From Candidatus Rokuibacteriota bacterium (GTDB lineage: Bacteria > Methylomirabilota > Methylomirabilia > Rokubacteriales > CSP1-6), in contig VGLJ01000018.1 of assembly GCA_016866775.1 (NCBI GenBank), positions 1 through 64,000 of the forward strand: 64,000 nucleotides of DNA, in the 5' to 3' direction. Both the position numbers and the translations under genes were made by a program. Each line of letters begins with the position of its first letter. Position 1 is the stretch's first letter. This document shows positions 27,814 through 38,961 of the stretch, one piece after another. The notes under the pieces were generated by a model, which searched no databases, was not told the origin of the DNA, and saw only the letters and a list, made by a program, of their open reading frames with translations.

Positions 27814-28716
27814 CCCGTCTTGCCGACTCGGCCGGGACGCCACCGTCGCCTCACGCTCACCGCGTCGGGCAAGGTGAACCTGGCGCTCGAAGTGCTGGGC
27901 AAGCGCGCCGACGGCTATCACGAGCTCGCCACGGTCATGCAGACCATCGACCTCGCGGACCGGCTGACCCTCGAAGACGCGGACGAGCTCGCGCTGACGA
28001 CGACGTCGGCCGAGGTGCCGGCGAACGCCGACAACCTCGCGCTGCGCGCGGCCGGGGCGTTGCGTGAGGCCGCGAAGGTGGATCGCGGCGTCCGGGTCCG
28101 GCTCGACAAGCGGATTCCCGTGGCCGCGGGGTTGGGCGGAGGGTCGTCGGACGCGGCGGCGGTGCTGCTGGGGCTCAACCGTCTCTGGGGGCTTCGCTGG
28201 CCGCTCGCGCGCCTGGCCGAGGTCGCGGTGACGCTGGGGATGGACGTCCCCTTTTTCTTGCGGGGCGGCCTCGCGCTGGGGACCGGCCGCGGCGAGCGGC
28301 TGACGCCGATTCCCGGGACACCGCTGGCGCTCGTGCTCGTGAATCCGGGCGAGCCGCTCAGCACGGCGGCGGTGTACGGGCGGGTGACCCCGGCGATGTA
28401 TTCGGACGGCGGGCGGGCCCGGACGATGACCGAGGCGCTCCGCGCGCGGAAGCCCACTCGCGTGGCCGCGAGCCTCTACAATGGGCTGGAGGCCGCCGCC
28501 ATGGGCGTCCGGCCGGACCTGGTCCGGATGCGCGCGGCGCTCGTCGCCGCGGGCGCGCTCGGGGCCGCGATGTCGGGCAGCGGGCCCACGGTCTTCGGCG
28601 TGGCGCGCTCGTTCGAGCAGGCCCGGCAGATCCGCGCGCGGCTCGCGCGCGCGTCGTGGGGGTGCTGGGCGGTGCGGACCGTGAGCGGTCCGGCGGTGCG
28701 GATGCGGGCGGCATGA
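27802..28716 (+). CDS. ispE: 4-diphosphocytidyl-2-C-methyl-D-erythritol kinase
   Basis: About 300-residue GHMP kinase of the MEP isoprenoid pathway. Seen: ASGKVNLALEVLGKRADGYHEL at the N-terminus, the P-loop-like PVAAGLGGGSSDAAAVLL, MDVPFFLRGG and the C-terminal MSGSGPTVFGV motif. Phosphorylates the 2-OH of CDP-ME. The start is uncertain: GTG 27802 or TTG 27820, neither with a clear ribosome-binding site; the conserved part begins about 40 nt later. ispE-tRNA-prs-rplY-pth is a common bacterial order. Confidence 0.93.
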   Translation: MLAFPVLPTRPGRHRRLTLTASGKVNLALEVLGKRADGYHELATVMQTIDLADRLTLEDADELALTTTSAEVPANADNLALRAAGALREAAKVDRGVRVRLDKRIPVAAGLGGGSSDAAAVLLGLNRLWGLRWPLARLAEVAVTLGMDVPFFLRGGLALGTGRGERLTPIPGTPLALVLVNPGEPLSTAAVYGRVTPAMYSDGGRARTMTEALRARKPTRVAASLYNGLEAAAMGVRPDLVRMRAALVAAGALGAAMSGSGPTVFGVARSFEQARQIRARLARASWGCWAVRTVSGPAVRMRAA

Positions 28717-28764
28717 CGGAGAACAGTTGACGGCACATGGGCCGGCACGGTTCAGACGACTCGA

Positions 28765-28839
28765 TGGGGCGTGGCCAAGCGGCAAGGCGCGGGACTTTGG
28801 ATCCCGTATTCGGAGGTTCGAATCCTCCCGCCCCAACCA
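28765..28839 (+). tRNA. tRNA-Gln (anticodon TTG), CCA encoded
   Basis: Cloverleaf is complete: acceptor TGGGGCG/CGCCCCA, anticodon stem GGGA/TCCC around CTTTGGA with anticodon TTG, T arm GGAGG-TTCGAAT-CCTCC. The 3' CCA is encoded at 28837-28839. It lies between ispE and prs. Confidence 0.95.
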
Positions 28840-28866
28840 CATGACGAACGACCAGCGAGGCGGCCG

Positions 28867-29808
28867 ATGACGAAAGAGCTGAAGCTCTTCTCGGGGAACG
28901 CGAACCGCGCGCTCGCCACGGAGATCGCGGGATACCTCAGGATCCCGCTCGGCGCGGCGGACGTGACGCACTTCTCCGACGGCGAGGTCTTCGTCCAGAT
29001 CAACGAGAACGTGCGCGGCACCGACGTGTTCGTCGTCCAGCCGACGTGTCCTCCGGTGAACGACAACATCATGGAGCTGCTCGTGATGATCGACGCGTTC
29101 AAGCGCGCGTCGGCGGAGCGGATCACCGCGGTGCTCCCGTACTACGGCTACGGCCGCCAGGACCGGAAGGTCCAGGGCCGCGTGCCGATCACGGCGAAGC
29201 TCATCGCCGACCTGCTCACCGCGGCGGGCGTCGACCGCGTGCTCTCGCTCGACCTGCACGCGGGACAGATCCAGGGCTTCTTCAACATCCCCGTCGATCA
29301 CCTCTTCGCGGGCCCGCCGGTCATCGTCGAGTACCTCGGCAAGAAGGATCTGCGCGATCCCGTGGTCGTCGCCCCCGACGCGGGCGGCGTGGAGCGCGCG
29401 CGCGCCATCGCGAAGCGCCTCAACGCGAACCTCGCCATCATCGACAAGCGGCGCGACCGGCCCAACGTCGCGGTGATGATGCACCTGATCGGCGACGTGA
29501 AGGACAAGGACGCGCTCGTGATCGACGACATGATCGACACCGCGGGCACGCTCGTGCAGGCCGTCACCGCGCTGGAGCGCGAGGGCGCGCGCCGCATCAT
29601 CGCGTGCGGCGTGCACGCGGTGCTCTCCGGACCGGCGGTCGACCGGCTCAAGGCGGCGCCGCTCGAGGAGATCGTCGTCACCAACTCGATTCCGCTGCCG
29701 CCCGACAAGCGGCTGCCCCACATGACCGTGCTCACCGTCGCGCCGCTGCTCGGCGAAGCGATCCGGCGCATCCACGACGAGGAGTCGGTCTCCACGATGT
29801 TCGCGTAA
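28867..29808 (+). CDS. prs: ribose-phosphate pyrophosphokinase
   Basis: 313 residues. Seen: LKLFSGNANRALATEIAGYLRIPLG, the GYGRQDRKVQGRVPITAKL catalytic region, HAGQIQGFF, and the PRPP-binding loop LVIDDMIDTAGTLVQA. Makes PRPP from ribose 5-phosphate and ATP for nucleotide and amino-acid synthesis. ATG 28867 (MTKELK) is chosen; an in-frame upstream start would lie inside tRNA-Gln. Followed by hairpin element family 2 and rplY. Confidence 0.98.
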   Translation: MTKELKLFSGNANRALATEIAGYLRIPLGAADVTHFSDGEVFVQINENVRGTDVFVVQPTCPPVNDNIMELLVMIDAFKRASAERITAVLPYYGYGRQDRKVQGRVPITAKLIADLLTAAGVDRVLSLDLHAGQIQGFFNIPVDHLFAGPPVIVEYLGKKDLRDPVVVAPDAGGVERARAIAKRLNANLAIIDKRRDRPNVAVMMHLIGDVKDKDALVIDDMIDTAGTLVQAVTALEREGARRIIACGVHAVLSGPAVDRLKAAPLEEIVVTNSIPLPPDKRLPHMTVLTVAPLLGEAIRRIHDEESVSTMFA

Positions 29809-29810
29809 CG

Positions 29811-29843
29811 AGGGGTTTGGGGTCCGCCAGTTGCGGGGCCCCG
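29811..29843. repeat. dispersed hairpin element, family 2, copy 2
   Basis: GGGGTCC (29819-29825) and GGGCCCC (29836-29842) around a 10-nt loop, preceded by GGGTTTG as in the copy at 4527-4560. It fills the prs-rplY gap. Relative to transcription, it is in the opposite orientation to copy 1. Confidence 0.6.
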
Positions 29844-29860
29844 TGGACAAGGAGCCAGCA

Positions 29861-30562
29861 ATGGACATGCAGGAACTCACGGTCACACCGCGCGACGGCA
29901 AGGGCAAGCAGGCGGCAAAGCGCCTGCGACGCTCCGGCCGGATCCCCGCGGTGCTCTACGGCGGCAAAGCGCCGCAGGACATCTCGATCGACCCCAAGGC
30001 CGTGCTGAAGATGATCCACGGCCACGAGGGCAGCACGCAGCTCCTGAGCCTGAAGTTCGACGGCGCCGCCGCGAGCGGGACGATGGCGATCATCCGCGAC
30101 ATGCAGTTCGATCCCGTCTCCGAAGACCTGCTGCACGTCGATCTCCAGGAAGTCTCGGCGGACCGCGCGATCAATGTCCGCGTCGCCGTGCATCCCGTGG
30201 GTGAGGCGGTCGGTGTCCGGGACACGAAGGGCATCCTCAACCTCGTGCTCCACGAGCTCGACATCTCGTGTCTGCCGACGAACATCCCGCAGCGCATCGA
30301 CGCCGACGTCTCCGAGCTCGCGATCGGCGACGTGCTCGCGGTGCGCGACCTCACCCCGCCTCCGGGCGTGCGCATCCTGAACGATCCGGGTCAGGCCGTG
30401 GCGACCGTGTCGCCGCCGATGGCGGAGGAGGAAGTGGCGCCTGCGGCCGCCGCGGCGACCGTGGCCGCGACGCCGGAGCCGGAGGTCCTCACCGAGCGGA
30501 AGCCGAAGGAAGAAGCCGCACCCGCCGCCGAGGAAGGCAAGAAGCCGGCGGCCAAGAAGTAG
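29861..30562 (+). CDS. rplY: 50S ribosomal protein L25 (TL5/CTC form)
   Basis: 233 residues: N-terminal L25 domain (GKQAAKRLRRSGRIPAVLYGG, LLHVDLQEV) plus the C-terminal beta domain found in CTC/TL5 proteins, ending in an Ala/Glu/Lys-rich tail. Binds 5S rRNA. AAGGAG stands 7 nt before ATG 29861; an upstream in-frame TTG lies in the hairpin element and is rejected. In the prs-rplY-pth operon. Confidence 0.97.
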   Translation: MDMQELTVTPRDGKGKQAAKRLRRSGRIPAVLYGGKAPQDISIDPKAVLKMIHGHEGSTQLLSLKFDGAAASGTMAIIRDMQFDPVSEDLLHVDLQEVSADRAINVRVAVHPVGEAVGVRDTKGILNLVLHELDISCLPTNIPQRIDADVSELAIGDVLAVRDLTPPPGVRILNDPGQAVATVSPPMAEEEVAPAAAAATVAATPEPEVLTERKPKEEAAPAAEEGKKPAAKK

Positions 30563-30577
30563 GCGCGAGGGACCCGG

Positions 30578-31111
30578 GTGGCCCAGGTCGTCGTCGGACT
30601 GGGAAACCCGGGTCCCGAGTATCAGGACACCCGCCACAACGTCGGCCAGCGCGTGCTGGACGTCCTCGCGGATCGCCTGCGCGGCACGTACGCGCGCGAG
30701 GGCGACACGGTCTCCGCGGCGGTGCGCTGGCGCGGCGACACCGTGTACCTCGTCAAGCCGCAAGCGTTCATGAACGTCAGCGGGCCCGCCGTGCGTCGCG
30801 CGCTCGCGCGGCTCGGCGCCGCGCCGATCGAGCTCGTGCTCGTCTACGACGACATCGACCTGCCGCTCGGCACCATCCGCATCCGCATGAAGGGCGGGCA
30901 CGGCGGCCACAACGGCGTGCGCTCGGTCATCGAGACGCTCGGCACGGAGGAGATCCGGCGCGTGAAGGTCGGGATCGGGCGGCCCGAGCACAAGGGCGAC
31001 GTGCCCGACCACGTGCTGACCGGCTTCGATCCGGAGGAAGGCGAGATGGTGGTGAAGGCCGTCGAGGCGGCGGCCGACCGCGTGCTCGAGCTGCTCACGA
31101 AGCCGCGCTGA
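30578..31111 (+). CDS. pth: peptidyl-tRNA hydrolase
   Basis: 177 residues. Seen: VVGLGNPGPEYQDTRHNVGQRVLD with the catalytic His of the RHN motif, KPQAFMNVSGPAV, YDDIDLPLGTIRIR and GHGGHNGVRSVI. Recycles peptidyl-tRNA dropped by ribosomes. GTG 30578 is the start, 15 bp after rplY. The convergent antiporter gene ends 4 bp away. Confidence 0.98.
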   Translation: MAQVVVGLGNPGPEYQDTRHNVGQRVLDVLADRLRGTYAREGDTVSAAVRWRGDTVYLVKPQAFMNVSGPAVRRALARLGAAPIELVLVYDDIDLPLGTIRIRMKGGHGGHNGVRSVIETLGTEEIRRVKVGIGRPEHKGDVPDHVLTGFDPEEGEMVVKAVEAAADRVLELLTKPR

Positions 31112-31115
31112 GCCT

Positions 31116-32351
31116 TCAGCGGAAGAAGAGCAGGGTCACGAGCACGAAGAGCGGAATCAGGATCGCGCCGCTATAGGCCATGTAGCCGAAGAAGCTCGGC
31201 ATCTTCACGCCGGCTTCCTCGGCGATCGCCTTCACCATGAAGTTCGGCGCGTTGCCGATGTACGTGTTCGCGCCCATCGCGACCGCGCCGACGCTGATCG
31301 CGGTGAGAATCGCCGCGGGCACGCCCACGATGTCGGCCTGCAGGCGCAGCCCCTGGGCGAGCGCGAGGAACGTCAGATACGTCGGCGCGTTGTCGAGGAA
31401 CGAGGACAGGCTCCCGCTCGCCCAGAAGAACTGCCACGGCTCGCGGACGCCGAGCTCGCCGCCGCGCAGGCGCAGGAGCTCGAGGGCGGGAATCATCGTG
31501 AGGAAGATGCCCGCGAACAGCACCGCCACTTCGACCATCGGTCCGGCGGAGAAGCCGTTCGCGCGACGGACGGCGGTCGGGGTCGTCTTCACGGACACCG
31601 CGGCGAGGACGACGATGACGGCTTCGCGCCACGGTGCCCCCAGAAACGCGACGGCGAGCACCACACCGGCGAGCCACACACCGTTCGGCATACCGTCGAT
31701 GCGTAACGGCTCCACGCGCGCGCGGTCGCGGCGGATGGCGGCCAGCGGCTCACGGCTGAACGCGATCGAGTCGTGGACGAAGTACGCGCCGAGGAGCACC
31801 ACCAGCATCAGGCCCCAGTGCCGCCACAGCGAGAAGGTCCACGCGAAGGGCACGCCCGCGAGATAGCCGAGGAACAGCGGCGGATCCCCGAGCGGCGTCA
31901 GCATCCCGCCGATGTTGGACACGACGAAGATGAAGAACACGACCGTGTGTTTCACCCGCGTGCGCTCGCGATTGGTCTGCAGGAGCGCGCGGATCAGGAG
32001 CATCGAGGCGCCCGTCGTCCCGATGAACGACGCGAGCAGGGCGCCGAGCGCGAGGAAGCCCGTGTTCGTCGCCGGCGTCGCCACCAGATCGCCCCGCAGC
32101 CAGATGCCGCCGGAGATCACGTACAGCCCGGCCAGGAGGATGATGAAGGAGACATAGTCCTGCGCGGTGTGGGCCAGGGTGGCGGGGTGCCGGACGCCAT
32201 AGAGCGCCAGAACGGGCAGTCCCAGCACGGCGGAGGCGATCAGCTTGTTCCGGTTCGACTCCCACCAGTGCGGGACCCAGAGGGGGCAGACGGCGATGGC
32301 CAGGAGCATCGCGACGAACGGCAGCAGCGTGTAGATCGGCGGGGAGGCCAT
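31116..32351 (-). CDS. Na+/H+ antiporter-like permease (NhaD/CitMHS, ion-transporter superfamily)
   Basis: 411 residues with about 11-12 hydrophobic segments. Seen: IGTTGASMLLIRALL in the first half and its counterpart SFLDNAPTYLTFLALAQG in the second, plus NIGGMLTPLGDPPLFLGYL and AMGANTYIGNAPNFMVKAIA, the paired motifs of NhaD-like sodium:proton antiporters. Likely exchanges Na+ for H+ at the inner membrane; a carboxylate substrate is an alternative. ATG 32351 is 45 bp from the rpsU promoter on the other strand. Confidence 0.88.
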   Translation of the reverse strand: MASPPIYTLLPFVAMLLAIAVCPLWVPHWWESNRNKLIASAVLGLPVLALYGVRHPATLAHTAQDYVSFIILLAGLYVISGGIWLRGDLVATPATNTGFLALGALLASFIGTTGASMLLIRALLQTNRERTRVKHTVVFFIFVVSNIGGMLTPLGDPPLFLGYLAGVPFAWTFSLWRHWGLMLVVLLGAYFVHDSIAFSREPLAAIRRDRARVEPLRIDGMPNGVWLAGVVLAVAFLGAPWREAVIVVLAAVSVKTTPTAVRRANGFSAGPMVEVAVLFAGIFLTMIPALELLRLRGGELGVREPWQFFWASGSLSSFLDNAPTYLTFLALAQGLRLQADIVGVPAAILTAISVGAVAMGANTYIGNAPNFMVKAIAEEAGVKMPSFFGYMAYSGAILIPLFVLVTLLFFR

Positions 32352-32395
32352 GGTGCTCCGGCGGGACTCTAGCAGCCCCGTGTGACGGGGCCCGA

Positions 32396-32424
32396 TTGCC
32401 GGTGGGTGGGGCGCGTGGTATATA
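32396..32424 (+). promoter_or_regulatory. rpsU sigma-70 promoter
   Basis: TTGCCG (32396-32401), 17-bp spacer, TATATA (32419-32424). It mirrors the groES promoter in -35 sequence and spacing. The transcript would have a leader of about 50 nt before the rpsU GTG. Confidence 0.7.
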
Positions 32425-32483
32425 GTTATCGTTTATCCAGAAGCTCTTGACGGGCGCCGCAGTCCGGAGGGGGGACAAGCCCA

Positions 32484-32678
32484 GTGACCAAGGTCATCGT
32501 AGAGCCCGACGAGTCCTTCGAAAGCGCGCTCAAGCGCTTCAAGAAGCAGTGCGAGAAGGCCGGGCTCCTGTCGGAGTTCAAGAAGCGGCAGCACTACGAA
32601 AAGCCCAGCGTCCGGCGGAAGCGCAAGGCGCTGGCAGCCCGCAAGAAGGCCAAGCGCCGCGAGCGGATGTCCGATTAG
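32484..32678 (+). CDS. rpsU: 30S ribosomal protein S21
   Basis: 64 residues; [37 protein letters not shown] pattern and the lysine/arginine-rich C-terminus are diagnostic. Supports initiation at the 30S decoding platform. GTG 32484 follows GGAGGGGGGA by about 8 nt. Heads the macromolecular-synthesis-type cluster rpsU, mutS2, dnaG, rpoD. Confidence 0.97.
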   Translation: MTKVIVEPDESFESALKRFKKQCEKAGLLSEFKKRQHYEKPSVRRKRKALAARKKAKRRERMSD

Positions 32679-32735
32679 TCGCGGAGCGCTCCTGTCTTCC
32701 CCGCCGCGCCAACCCGAGGTTTCTGGCGGGAGGCA

Positions 32736-35141
32736 ATGAGGCGAAGGATGGAGCCAGGCCGGATCTGGGGCCGGGGTATCGAGTGGGACGCGGTGCGGGA
32801 TCTTCTGGCCCGTGAGACCCGCACCGTGATGGGGCGTGAACGGGCCCTCGAAGCCTCCCCCTTCACGGACCTCGCCGCGATCCGCGCCGAGCTCGCGCTG
32901 ACCCGCGAGGCCCGGGCCGCGCTCACGACCGCCGGCCCCCCCGCTCTCGAGAATGTCCCCGACGTGCGCGCGGCGCTCGATCGCTGCCGCGCCCCGGGCA
33001 CCGTCCTCGACGGCCCGGATCTCGTCCAGGTGATTCCGGTCCTCGCGACGGCGCGCGCGCTCTCGTCGTGGGCGCGCGGCATCGCGACCGTCGCGCCGAC
33101 CCTGTCGCGGCGCGCCGCCGCACTGCCTGCGCTCGGCGACCTGCACGATCTGCTGCGCCGCGCGCTCGACGACGACGGCGCGGTGGTCGATCACGCGAGC
33201 CGCCGCCTCGGGACTCTGCGGCGCGAGGTCCTCGAGCGCCGCAAGCGCATCGTCCACGATCTCGAGCGCCTGTGGGACGGCAAGGACACCGAGCGTGTCT
33301 TCGCGGATCGCTACGTCACGGTTCGTCACGGCCGCTACGTCGTGCCGGTCCGCGCCGAGGCGCGGGCGCGCGTGCGCGGCATCGTCCACGATCGCTCCCA
33401 GAGCGGCCAGACGCTGTTCGTCGAGCCGGAGAGCGCGGTCGAGCCCAACAACGATCTCGTGCAGCTCCAGCGCGAGGAGGAGGCGGAGGTCGCGCGCATC
33501 CTCGCGGAGCTCACGGACGCGCTGCGCGCGCGGCTCGACGACGTGACGACACTCGTCGACGTCATCGGCGCGGTCGACTGGGTGCTCGCGCGCGCGGAAG
33601 CCGCCGCGCGCATGAACGCGGTCGAGCCCGACGTCGTCGACGCGCGCACGGTGGACGTGGCGGCCGCGCGCCACCCGCTGCTGCTCGCGCAGTCGTGGCG
33701 CGACGAGACGCGGCCCGTCGTGCCCGTCGAGCTCCGGCTCGGTGACGATCGGCCGCTGCTCCTGATCACCGGCCCCAACGCCGGCGGCAAGACGATCGCG
33801 CTCAAGACGCTCGCCCTCTTCGTGCTGATGGCGCAGGTCGGCTGTCACGTGCCCGCCGCCGAAGGGGCCAGACTCCCCTTCGTCTCGCGGCTCTTCGCGA
33901 TCATCGGGGACGACCAGAGCGTCAGCGAGAACCTCTCCACGTTCTCCGCGTTCGTGAAGCAGGTGCGCGAGATCCTCGCCGAGGCCGACGCTCGCTCGCT
34001 CGTCCTCCTCGACGAGCTGGGCGCCGGCACCGACCCCGACGAGGGCGCGGCGCTCGCGCAGGCGATCCTCGAGGAGCTCGACGCGCGCGGCGCGCTGGTC
34101 GCCGCGACCACGCACCTCGAGCCGCTGAAGGCCTTCGCCAGCACGCACGCGCGGGCGCGCAACGCATCGGTGGAGTTCGACACCGCAACGCTCGCGCCCA
34201 CGTTCCGCCTCCGCTACGGCCAGCCCGGCCAGAGCTACGCGCTCAACATCGCGGCGCGGCTGGGGCTCGGCGCCGACCTCATCGCGCGCGCGCAGAGTCA
34301 CCGCACGGCGCAGCAGGCGCGGATGTCGGAACTCCTGGCGTGGCTCGACGAGCACACGCGCTCCGAAGCGGAGCGCACGCTGGCGATCGAGCAGCGCGAG
34401 CAGGAAGCCGTGGCGCGCCTGACGGCGGCGCGCGAAGCGGAAGCCGCCGCGCGCACGCGCGCCGAGGAGCTGGTGGCGCGCGCCCGCGCCGAAGCGAGCG
34501 CGATGGTCGCGGAGATCAAGCGCGCGATCAACAGCGAGTGGGAGCGTCTGCGCCGGACCGATCGCTCGCGCGAGACGCTGAAGGACAGCCGCCAGCGCGT
34601 GAGCGATACCGCTGCGCGCGTGAGCGCCACAGTCGACGGCCTCGTCGCGCCCGCGACGCCCGCCGCACCGGTCGATGCGATCACCCCGGGCACGCGCGTG
34701 CGGGCGGAGCATCTCGGCATCGAGGGCGACGTCGTCTCCGTGAGCGGGGCGACCGCGACGATCCAGTCGGGCACCATCACGGTCCGCGTGCCTCTCAACG
34801 GCCTGCGGCTGGCGACGGCGCCGCCCGGGCCCGCGCGCGGCGCCCAGGCTCCTCGGCGCGACGCGCGGATCTCCCTCCCCGACAAGGCCGCCCCTCACCC
34901 CGAGCTCCACCTGATCGGACGCACCACCGACGAGGCGCGGGACCTGATCGAGCAGTATCTCGACGACGCGTTCCTCGCCGGCCTCGGCCGTGTCCGCCTC
35001 GTGCACGGCAAGGGCACGGGCGCGCTCCGCAAGGCCGTGCGCGACCTCCTCGCGGGTCACCCGCTCGTCGATTCGTTCCGTGACGGCGAGCCGGCGGAGG
35101 GGGGCAGCGGCGCCACCGTCGCCGCCCTCAAGGTGAGCTAG
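32736..35141 (+). CDS. mutS2: endonuclease MutS2 / Smr-domain ribosome-splitting ATPase
   Basis: 801 residues. MutS-type ATPase with Walker A GPNAGGKT (about 344-351), Walker B LVLLDELGAGTDPDEG and TTHLEPLKAFA; no mismatch-recognition domain; a long coiled coil with Ala/Glu/Arg repeats; KOW-like core; C-terminal Smr domain with HLIGRTTDEARDLIEQYL and HGKGTGALRKAVRDLL. Known roles: suppression of recombination and, in Firmicutes, splitting collided ribosomes. GGGAGG precedes ATG 32736. Its TAG overlaps the dnaG GTG by one base. Confidence 0.95.
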   Translation: MRRRMEPGRIWGRGIEWDAVRDLLARETRTVMGRERALEASPFTDLAAIRAELALTREARAALTTAGPPALENVPDVRAALDRCRAPGTVLDGPDLVQVIPVLATARALSSWARGIATVAPTLSRRAAALPALGDLHDLLRRALDDDGAVVDHASRRLGTLRREVLERRKRIVHDLERLWDGKDTERVFADRYVTVRHGRYVVPVRAEARARVRGIVHDRSQSGQTLFVEPESAVEPNNDLVQLQREEEAEVARILAELTDALRARLDDVTTLVDVIGAVDWVLARAEAAARMNAVEPDVVDARTVDVAAARHPLLLAQSWRDETRPVVPVELRLGDDRPLLLITGPNAGGKTIALKTLALFVLMAQVGCHVPAAEGARLPFVSRLFAIIGDDQSVSENLSTFSAFVKQVREILAEADARSLVLLDELGAGTDPDEGAALAQAILEELDARGALVAATTHLEPLKAFASTHARARNASVEFDTATLAPTFRLRYGQPGQSYALNIAARLGLGADLIARAQSHRTAQQARMSELLAWLDEHTRSEAERTLAIEQREQEAVARLTAAREAEAAARTRAEELVARARAEASAMVAEIKRAINSEWERLRRTDRSRETLKDSRQRVSDTAARVSATVDGLVAPATPAAPVDAITPGTRVRAEHLGIEGDVVSVSGATATIQSGTITVRVPLNGLRLATAPPGPARGAQAPRRDARISLPDKAAPHPELHLIGRTTDEARDLIEQYLDDAFLAGLGRVRLVHGKGTGALRKAVRDLLAGHPLVDSFRDGEPAEGGSGATVAALKVS

Positions 35142-37016
35142 TGGCGACCTATTCGCAGACGATCCTCGACGACGTGCGCGCGGGCATCGACATCGTCGAT
35201 CTCGTGGGCCGCTTCGTGAATCTCAAGAAGGCGGGCGTGAACTGGAAGGGCCTCTGCCCCTTCCACGCCGAGAAGACGCCGTCGTTCATGGTCAACCCGA
35301 AGAAGGGGATCTTCCACTGCTTCGGCTGCGGCGTCGGCGGCGACGCGTTCGGCTTCGTCATGCGACAGGACAAGCTCACGTTCCCCGAAGCCGTGCGCGC
35401 GCTCGCCAAGCAGGCGAACGTCGCGCTGCCCGAGGACCGCACGCCCGGTGATTCCGGGCGCGAGGAGCTCGTGCGGGCGATGGACCTGGCCGCGCGCTTC
35501 TACGCGGAGGCGCTCGCGAAGCCCGGCGGCGCGCGCGCGCGCACGTATCTCGAGGGCCGCGGCGTCGATCCCGAGGTCGCGCGCCGCTTCCTGCTCGGCT
35601 ACGCCCCCGAGGGCTGGGACAACCTCCGGGACTTCATGCGCGGCGAGCACGTCGCCGAAGACGTGCTGTTGACGGCCGGGCTCGTGGTGAAGCGCGAGAG
35701 CGGCAGCGGTGGCTACGACCGGTTCCGCGGGCGCCTGATGTTCGCGATCCGCGACCTGCAGGGCCGCGTGGTCGCGTTCGGCGGCCGCGCGCTCGGCGAC
35801 GAGCAGCCGAAATACCTGAACTCGCCCGAGACGCCGCTCTACACGAAGGGCAACCTGCTCTACGCGGCGGACGTGGCGCGCGAGAGCATCCGCGGCAAGA
35901 ACCGCGCGCTGATCGTCGAGGGCTACGTCGATTGCCTGATGGCGCACCAGTACGGGTTCGGCGAGACGGTGGCCGCGCTCGGCACCGCGTTCACGCCGGC
36001 CCAGCTCGGCCTCCTCCATCGCTATTGCGACGAGGTCGTCACGTTCTTCGACGCGGACGCGGCGGGCCAGAAGGCCGCCGAGCGCGCCGAGCAGCTGCTG
36101 GAGCCGACGAGTGGCGGCGCGGCGTGGGCGGTGAACCGTTCCGGAAACTTCGAGGCGCCCGGCGCGTTCCGAGTGAAAGTGGCGTTGCTGCCGGCCGGAC
36201 ACGACCCCGACACGTTCCTGCGCGCCGAGGGCGCGGCGGCGTTCACCGAGCGCATCGACCAGGCGCGGAGCCTCCTCGCGTACGCGCTCGATCGCGTCAT
36301 CGCCGACCCCGAGGGCGGCGCGGGCCCGCGCGCCCGCGCCAACGCGTTCGCGCGCGCCGCGCTGATGCTCGCGAAGGTGCCGGACGCGCAGGAGGCGGCG
36401 GCGCTCTCGCGCGACGCCGCGCGCAAGCTCGGGGTGGACCCGACACAGCTGTGGATCGAGGCGCAGAAGCTCCAGGCCGCGCTGCGCAAGCCGGTCGCGA
36501 GCGCCGCGCCGCGCGCGGAGCTCTCACGCCCGGCCGCGGCCTCCACGACGCGCGAGCGCGACCTCGTGACGTTCCTCCTCCACGCGAAGGACGCGCGCCC
36601 CGAGCTCCTGCCGTTCGTCGAGGTCGCCGACGTCCGCGACGAGCGCCTGCGTCGCATCGTGGTGGCGCTCGCCGCGCGGCCCGAGGCCGAGGCCGAAGCA
36701 CTCATGCCGGATCTCCCCGACGAGGGGACACGCGGACTGCTCGCCGCGCTGCTCGTCGAGGACCGGGCGCCGGAGAATCCCGCGGCGCTCGTGGGACAGT
36801 TCAGGGTTCACCTCGAGCGCGAGCAGCGCTTGAAGCGCCAGCGAGAGCTCGCCCGCCGGATCGCCGACGACCAGGCGACGACCGGGCAGGCCGCCGCTGT
36901 CCATGACGACCAGTTCCGCGCCCTGCACGCCGAGAGCAAAATCGTGTACGGGATCGCGGGCGGCGTCGCGCAGTCGCTGGAACACGGCCCCCGAGGCCCT
37001 CAAGGAGTCGAGACGA

Positions 37017-37024
<8 letters not shown>
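35141..37024 (+). CDS. dnaG: DNA primase
   Basis: 627 residues. CHC2 zinc-binding domain with Cys39, His42, Cys60, Cys63 (CPFH and CFGC); catalytic core with [14 protein letters not shown] and the TOPRIM residues EGYVD and [16 protein letters not shown]-terminal DnaB-binding helical region. An extra segment of about 20 residues ([20 protein letters not shown]) interrupts the TOPRIM domain between its DxD motif and [12 protein letters not shown]. Makes RNA primers with DnaB. GTG 35141 overlaps the mutS2 stop; rpoD overlaps its end by 8 bp. Confidence 0.96.
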
Positions 37025-38861
<1,837 letters not shown>

Positions 38862-38873
38862 ACAAGAACCCGA

Positions 38874-38948
38874 GGGCCCATAGCTCAACGGCAGAGCGCC
38901 CGGCTCATAACCGGTCAGGTCTTGGTTCGAATCCAGGTGGGCCCACCA
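38874..38948 (+). tRNA. tRNA-Met (anticodon CAT), CCA encoded
   Basis: Acceptor GGGCCCA/TGGGCCC, anticodon stem CCGG/CCGG around CTCATAA, T loop TTCGAAT, encoded CCA at 38946-38948. The fully paired acceptor end and absence of three G-C pairs in the anticodon stem argue for elongator Met; an Ile tRNA with lysidine-modified CAT cannot be excluded. Confidence 0.92.
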
Positions 38949-38961
38949 GCGTGGAGAACGT

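Noticed and set aside
28727-28755. TTGACG upstream of tRNA-Gln as a promoter
   Set aside because: The -35 is good but no acceptable -10 lies 16-18 bp downstream; co-transcription with ispE is as likely.
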